From the NCBI RefSeq assembly GCF_014697425.1, contig NZ_JACJRU010000020.1, positions 55,251 to 119,250 of the forward strand: 64,000 bases of DNA. The letters are read 5' to 3'. Source of the stretch: Nostoc sp. FACHB-110. GTDB taxonomy: Bacteria > Cyanobacteriota > Cyanobacteriia > Cyanobacteriales > Nostocaceae. The notes under the pieces are model-generated. The model did not search any database. It saw only the letters and a program-made list of their open reading frames with translations, and was not told where the DNA came from. Shown here piece by piece: positions 60,947-64,000 of the stretch. A program made the position numbers and the translations under genes. The first letter of the stretch is position 1, and every line of letters begins with the position of its first letter.

Positions 60947-61443
60947 GGACAAAGAGAAATGCACTTAAAAATGTTTACAAATAAAGTTACAAAACTAAAT
61001 TAATTAAATTGAGAAAAAATTAATTGTTGCATTCAAAAATGATGATTTTCAGTGAATTAACCTGTGAGAAAAAGTTAGTAATTGCTGAAAATCTAACAAG
61101 TTATTATGTACAGAATAAATTATAAAAAACTATTGCATAAGCTTGACATAATCTCCATTAAACTCATCTAATTTAATAGCTAACTATTATCTATAACCTG
61201 TTATAAAACAGTAACAGGTTCAAATACTGAGGAAGATGAGAGCAGCCATGACTGAGATAGCGATCGCCAAGTAATACCAAAAGATATTATTATAAAGTGG
61301 TCTTCACTGTTTGATAGAAAGATTTAATTTTAAAACAAAAGAAGTTTATAGCTCATCAAGCCCAACATATCCAGTTGGATTCATCAGGTGATAATGATAA
61401 AGATTGATTGCACAAACACTGCCAGCATTGGCTTAGATTTATA
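60947..61443. other. Non-coding stretch with AACCTGTTA palindromes
   Basis: AT-rich, no gene. AGTGAATTAACCTGTG at 61051-61066 resembles GAAGTGAATTAACCTGTT at 50778-50793. A palindrome AACCTGTTA (61195-61203) / TAACAGGTT (61212-61220) repeats the operator seen upstream of ardA. A HIP1-like GCGATCGC lies near 61260. Confidence 0.4.
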
Positions 61444-62990
61444 GTAAGGATTCAGGTGGCAGAGTATTGACAAAGGGGATACTAGAGTAGGAGTATCACA
61501 AATATGAACCAAAACCTGCCTCAAGAATTAGACCGAGAAAGCTTGAACCAGTTATCAAAAGAACAACTGGTAGAGATAATTCTTGAGCAGAATAAGGTAA
61601 TACGTGAATTACAGAAAACAATCTTACAACTACAGCAAGAAGTAGAACGTTTAAAAGTTAGCCGAGATTTAGATAGCTCGAATTCGTCGAAACCACCATC
61701 TGGAGATATTCACAAAAAGAGTGAAAACAAAAAAGCTCCTCCACAAGAGGAATCAAATCAGCCCAAAAAGAAGCCAGGCGGTCAGCCAGGACATCAGGGA
61801 AAAACCCGTAAAGGCTTTGGCAGAGTAGACCGTTATGAAATCTTACGCCCTCTTAATTGTGATTACTGCGGTCAAAAAGCATTTGCACCCCTAGCAGTAA
61901 AAGTAGAAAAACACGCGGTAGCGCAATTAGTGGAACAACCCATAGAAATAGTTGAGTATCAACGCCAAACTTGCGTGTGTAAGTGTTGTGGAAATTTACA
62001 AACAGCCGCCTGGCCACAAGACATGATCCCAGGACAAGATTTAGGAACGTCATTACAGGCATTTTTAGGATGGGTAAATAATTATGCACATATGCCCTAC
62101 GAAAAACAGCAGGAAATGTTGTGGGAACTGGGGCAAATCGATATTGGGCTGGGGACGTTAGTTGCAACCAATGAACGAATAGAACAAGCAATTGAACCGA
62201 GCATCACTGAGTTAAGTAGTTGGCTAAAACAGACACAACCTAATATCCATGTGGATGAAACGCCTTGGTCAGTCAAAGGAGTCAAAGAATGGTTGTGGGT
62301 AGTTGCTAATTCTGAATTCTGTCTGTTTACTGCGGCTGACACTCGTTCACGAGCAGAATTAGAAGCAATTTTAGGTACTCAATATCAAGGTGTAATCTCT
62401 TCCGACGATTTTAGTGTCTACAATGGCTATCCAGTTTTTGCCCAACAGAAATGTTTGGCTCATCTACGTCGTCACTTTAAAAAATTAATTCAACTTCCAG
62501 GTCTTCACAACCAGGCTATTGGGGAAGGTTTTGTTGATTTAATTGATGAAGCCTTTAAAAATTACGCTCACTGGTTTGAAACTCTTGACCAGAACAGTTA
62601 CAACGACTGGGTAAATCAATTCAAATCTAAGTTACAATCTTCGCTCAATCAGTGGATTGACAAAGCAGGAGCAAAAGCCGCCCAGGTTTTACGTTCTTTA
62701 CGGGATAAAGCTTCTCAATGGTGGTATTTTCTTGAAAATCCTGAAGTTCCCCCTGATAATAATCAGGCTGAACGATCGCTGCGTTTAGCTGTGACAAAAC
62801 GTAAGGTCAGTGGTGGTTCACGCTCGATGGAGCGGTTTCAACATACTGCCAATTTGTTGACGGTAGTGCAGACTTGTCGCCGTCAAGGTCGGTCTGTAAT
62901 TGATTTTTTTGCACAAGCACTAATGGCTGACTCTAATAATAGTCTGTCTCGTCCTTCTTTGCTTCCACAATATTAGACCTGAATCCTTAC
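61444..62990 (+). mobile_element. IS66-family insertion sequence (transposase-only type)
   Basis: Inverted ends GTAAGGATTCAGGT (61444-61457) and ACCTGAATCCTTAC (62977-62990). It contains only the tnpC-type gene. No 8-bp target repeat is evident: the left flank ends GATTTATA and the right begins CCTCTACC. Confidence 0.8.
61504..62976 (+). CDS. IS66-family transposase
   Basis: A 490-aa protein: N-terminal leucine-zipper-like coiled coil (LVEIILEQNKVIRELQKTIL), then the SSKPPSGD motif, a basic KKKPGGQPGHQGKTR stretch, a zinc finger (CDYCGQ with CVCKCCG) and the DDE domain with D in IHVDETPWSVKG, D in GVISSDDFSVYNG, and E in NNQAERSLRLAVTKRKVSGG. Complete and plausible as an active enzyme. Confidence 0.92.
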   Translation: MNQNLPQELDRESLNQLSKEQLVEIILEQNKVIRELQKTILQLQQEVERLKVSRDLDSSNSSKPPSGDIHKKSENKKAPPQEESNQPKKKPGGQPGHQGKTRKGFGRVDRYEILRPLNCDYCGQKAFAPLAVKVEKHAVAQLVEQPIEIVEYQRQTCVCKCCGNLQTAAWPQDMIPGQDLGTSLQAFLGWVNNYAHMPYEKQQEMLWELGQIDIGLGTLVATNERIEQAIEPSITELSSWLKQTQPNIHVDETPWSVKGVKEWLWVVANSEFCLFTAADTRSRAELEAILGTQYQGVISSDDFSVYNGYPVFAQQKCLAHLRRHFKKLIQLPGLHNQAIGEGFVDLIDEAFKNYAHWFETLDQNSYNDWVNQFKSKLQSSLNQWIDKAGAKAAQVLRSLRDKASQWWYFLENPEVPPDNNQAERSLRLAVTKRKVSGGSRSMERFQHTANLLTVVQTCRRQGRSVIDFFAQALMADSNNSLSRPSLLPQY

Positions 62991-64000
62991 CCTCTACCTA
63001 TACAACAAAATAGTCGTAGACGGCATATACAAAGGTTTTTAACACTAAATTCTTTAAGTGTAGTATTGCTGTGGTTTCCTATCATTGAAGCAATAATTGA
63101 TCAACATTTTAAACAGGGGTCACAATTAACCATTGCAATGGATAGAACACAGTGGAAAGAAAACAATGTGTTAATGGTGAGTGTGATTTATCAAAAAAGA
63201 GCTTGGCCAATATATTGGTGTTTGTTAGGGAAAGATGGTTGCAGTAACCTAGAAGAACAGCAAAAAGTATTACGCCCAGTAATTCGCTTATTAAAAAAAT
63301 ACAAACTAGTAATTATTGGGGATAGAGAATTTCACAGTGTAGAACTAGCACATTGGCTCCACAAGCAGAACCTGAGTTTTGTATTCCGTCAAAAAAAGGA
63401 TACTACTTTTCGGAAAAAAAGACAGAAATTTCAGCCTTTAAGTAGCATTGAGATTTATCCTGGTATTCGCTCCTTTTATACCGATGTTAAAGTTACTCAA
63501 AAACAAGGTTTTGGTTGGTTCAACTTAGCTGTTTATTGGAAAAGAAAGTACAGAGGGAAACAAGACAAAGAAGCTTGGTATTTATTAACTAATTTGCCTG
63601 ACTTAAACACTGCTCTCAAAATATATTCTCAACGTTTTGGGATTGAAGCTATGTTCAAAGATTGCAAAACAGGTGGTTACAATTTAGAAAGTTCTCAAGC
63701 TAACCCTGATAGACTTGTACGCTTAATTCTCTTGATTGCTTTAGCAATGACCAGTGCTTGGTTACATGGACAAAGAACTAAATTTCAAAAACTTGATTCT
63801 TATATTTGTCGCCAAGAAGAAAAAAATAGAAATGAGAAGCGTCACAGTAATTTCTGGATAGGTTTATATGGTTTCAATTGGATAGTTGCTTTGTATGGGT
63901 GTCAAGCATGGGTCGAGGAACTGGTCGCTTTCAGTCGCAATAAGCAAGCATATTATCAGCGAGGCTTAAGGGCTATGAAGCTTATACAACAAGCACTTTA
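62991..64000 (+). pseudogene. IS4-family transposase, 5' end removed at the IS66 junction, continues past the window
   Basis: The frame has no stop to the window end and no start, beginning at the IS66 right end with PLPIQQNSRRRHIQRFLTL, which belongs about 50-60 residues into this IS4 type. Catalytic residues are visible: D in TIAMDRTQWKENN, D in LVIIGDREFHSVEL, E in YSQRFGIEAMFKDCK. The missing N-terminal codons are not found on the left side of the IS66 (before 61444), so a deletion went with the IS66 insertion. Distinct from the IS4 copies at 52 kb and 59 kb. Confidence 0.8.

Overview
The window looks like the accessory, probably conjugative-plasmid part of a filamentous (Nostoc-like) cyanobacterial genome; an integrated element is also possible. 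The reasons are frequent HIP1 octamers (GCGATCGC), short heptamer repeats (AATTCGC), interspersed GC-rich repeats, cyanobacterial-type transposases, and a full set of mating and partition genes. No rRNA, tRNA or CRISPR array was recognised.

Layout: (1) 1-6.1 kb: the end of an ArfB-like release-factor gene, a tyrosine integrase, a secreted EndoU-like nuclease, and a ribbon-helix-helix (RHH) DNA-binding protein followed by GTATAGAA iterons. Two families of small non-autonomous repeats occur here. (2) 6.1-17.5 kb: a tight five-gene operon (DUF499 ATPase, unknown 168-aa protein, DUF1156 DNA methylase, DUF262 GmrSD-like protein, PLD-SNF2 helicase). It resembles the helicase-methylase-ATPase (Hma) class of anti-phage islands with an added DUF262 gene. 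(3) 17.9-20.8 kb: an LMW phosphatase-like gene and a ParA/RHH partition cassette whose repeat motif also fills the coding sequence of the partner gene. (4) 21-25.5 kb: a gene with two internal stops, a XamI-like restriction-modification pair and a decayed integrase. (5) 26-41 kb: a type IV secretion operon (VirB2-, VirB4-, VirB5/6/8/10/9-like proteins, VirD4 coupling protein). (6) 41.2-46.4 kb: a MobF relaxase-helicase-primase fusion containing an overlapping coiled-coil gene. (7) 46.5-49.5 kb: a ParM/ParR partition operon preceded by 15 units of an exactly 11-bp-phased repeat, ending in a gene with an A_AAA_AAG slippery site that opens a -1 reading frame. (8) 49.5-50.8 kb: ArdA antirestriction protein and a 54-aa leader gene. 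(9) 51-64 kb: an insertion-sequence scrapyard (IS630 in IS4, ISH3, an IS110/IS630 chimera, IS50-group, IS66, another IS4) around a truncated RHS/RTX gene.

Taken together, the genes suggest a mobile replicon that moves by conjugation (relaxase, coupling protein, T4SS), protects its entry (ArdA), is kept by two unrelated partition machines, and carries two host-defence modules (Hma-like island and type II R-M). The two partition systems suggest a cointegrate of two older plasmids. All functions are inferred from recognised motifs; no database search was run.
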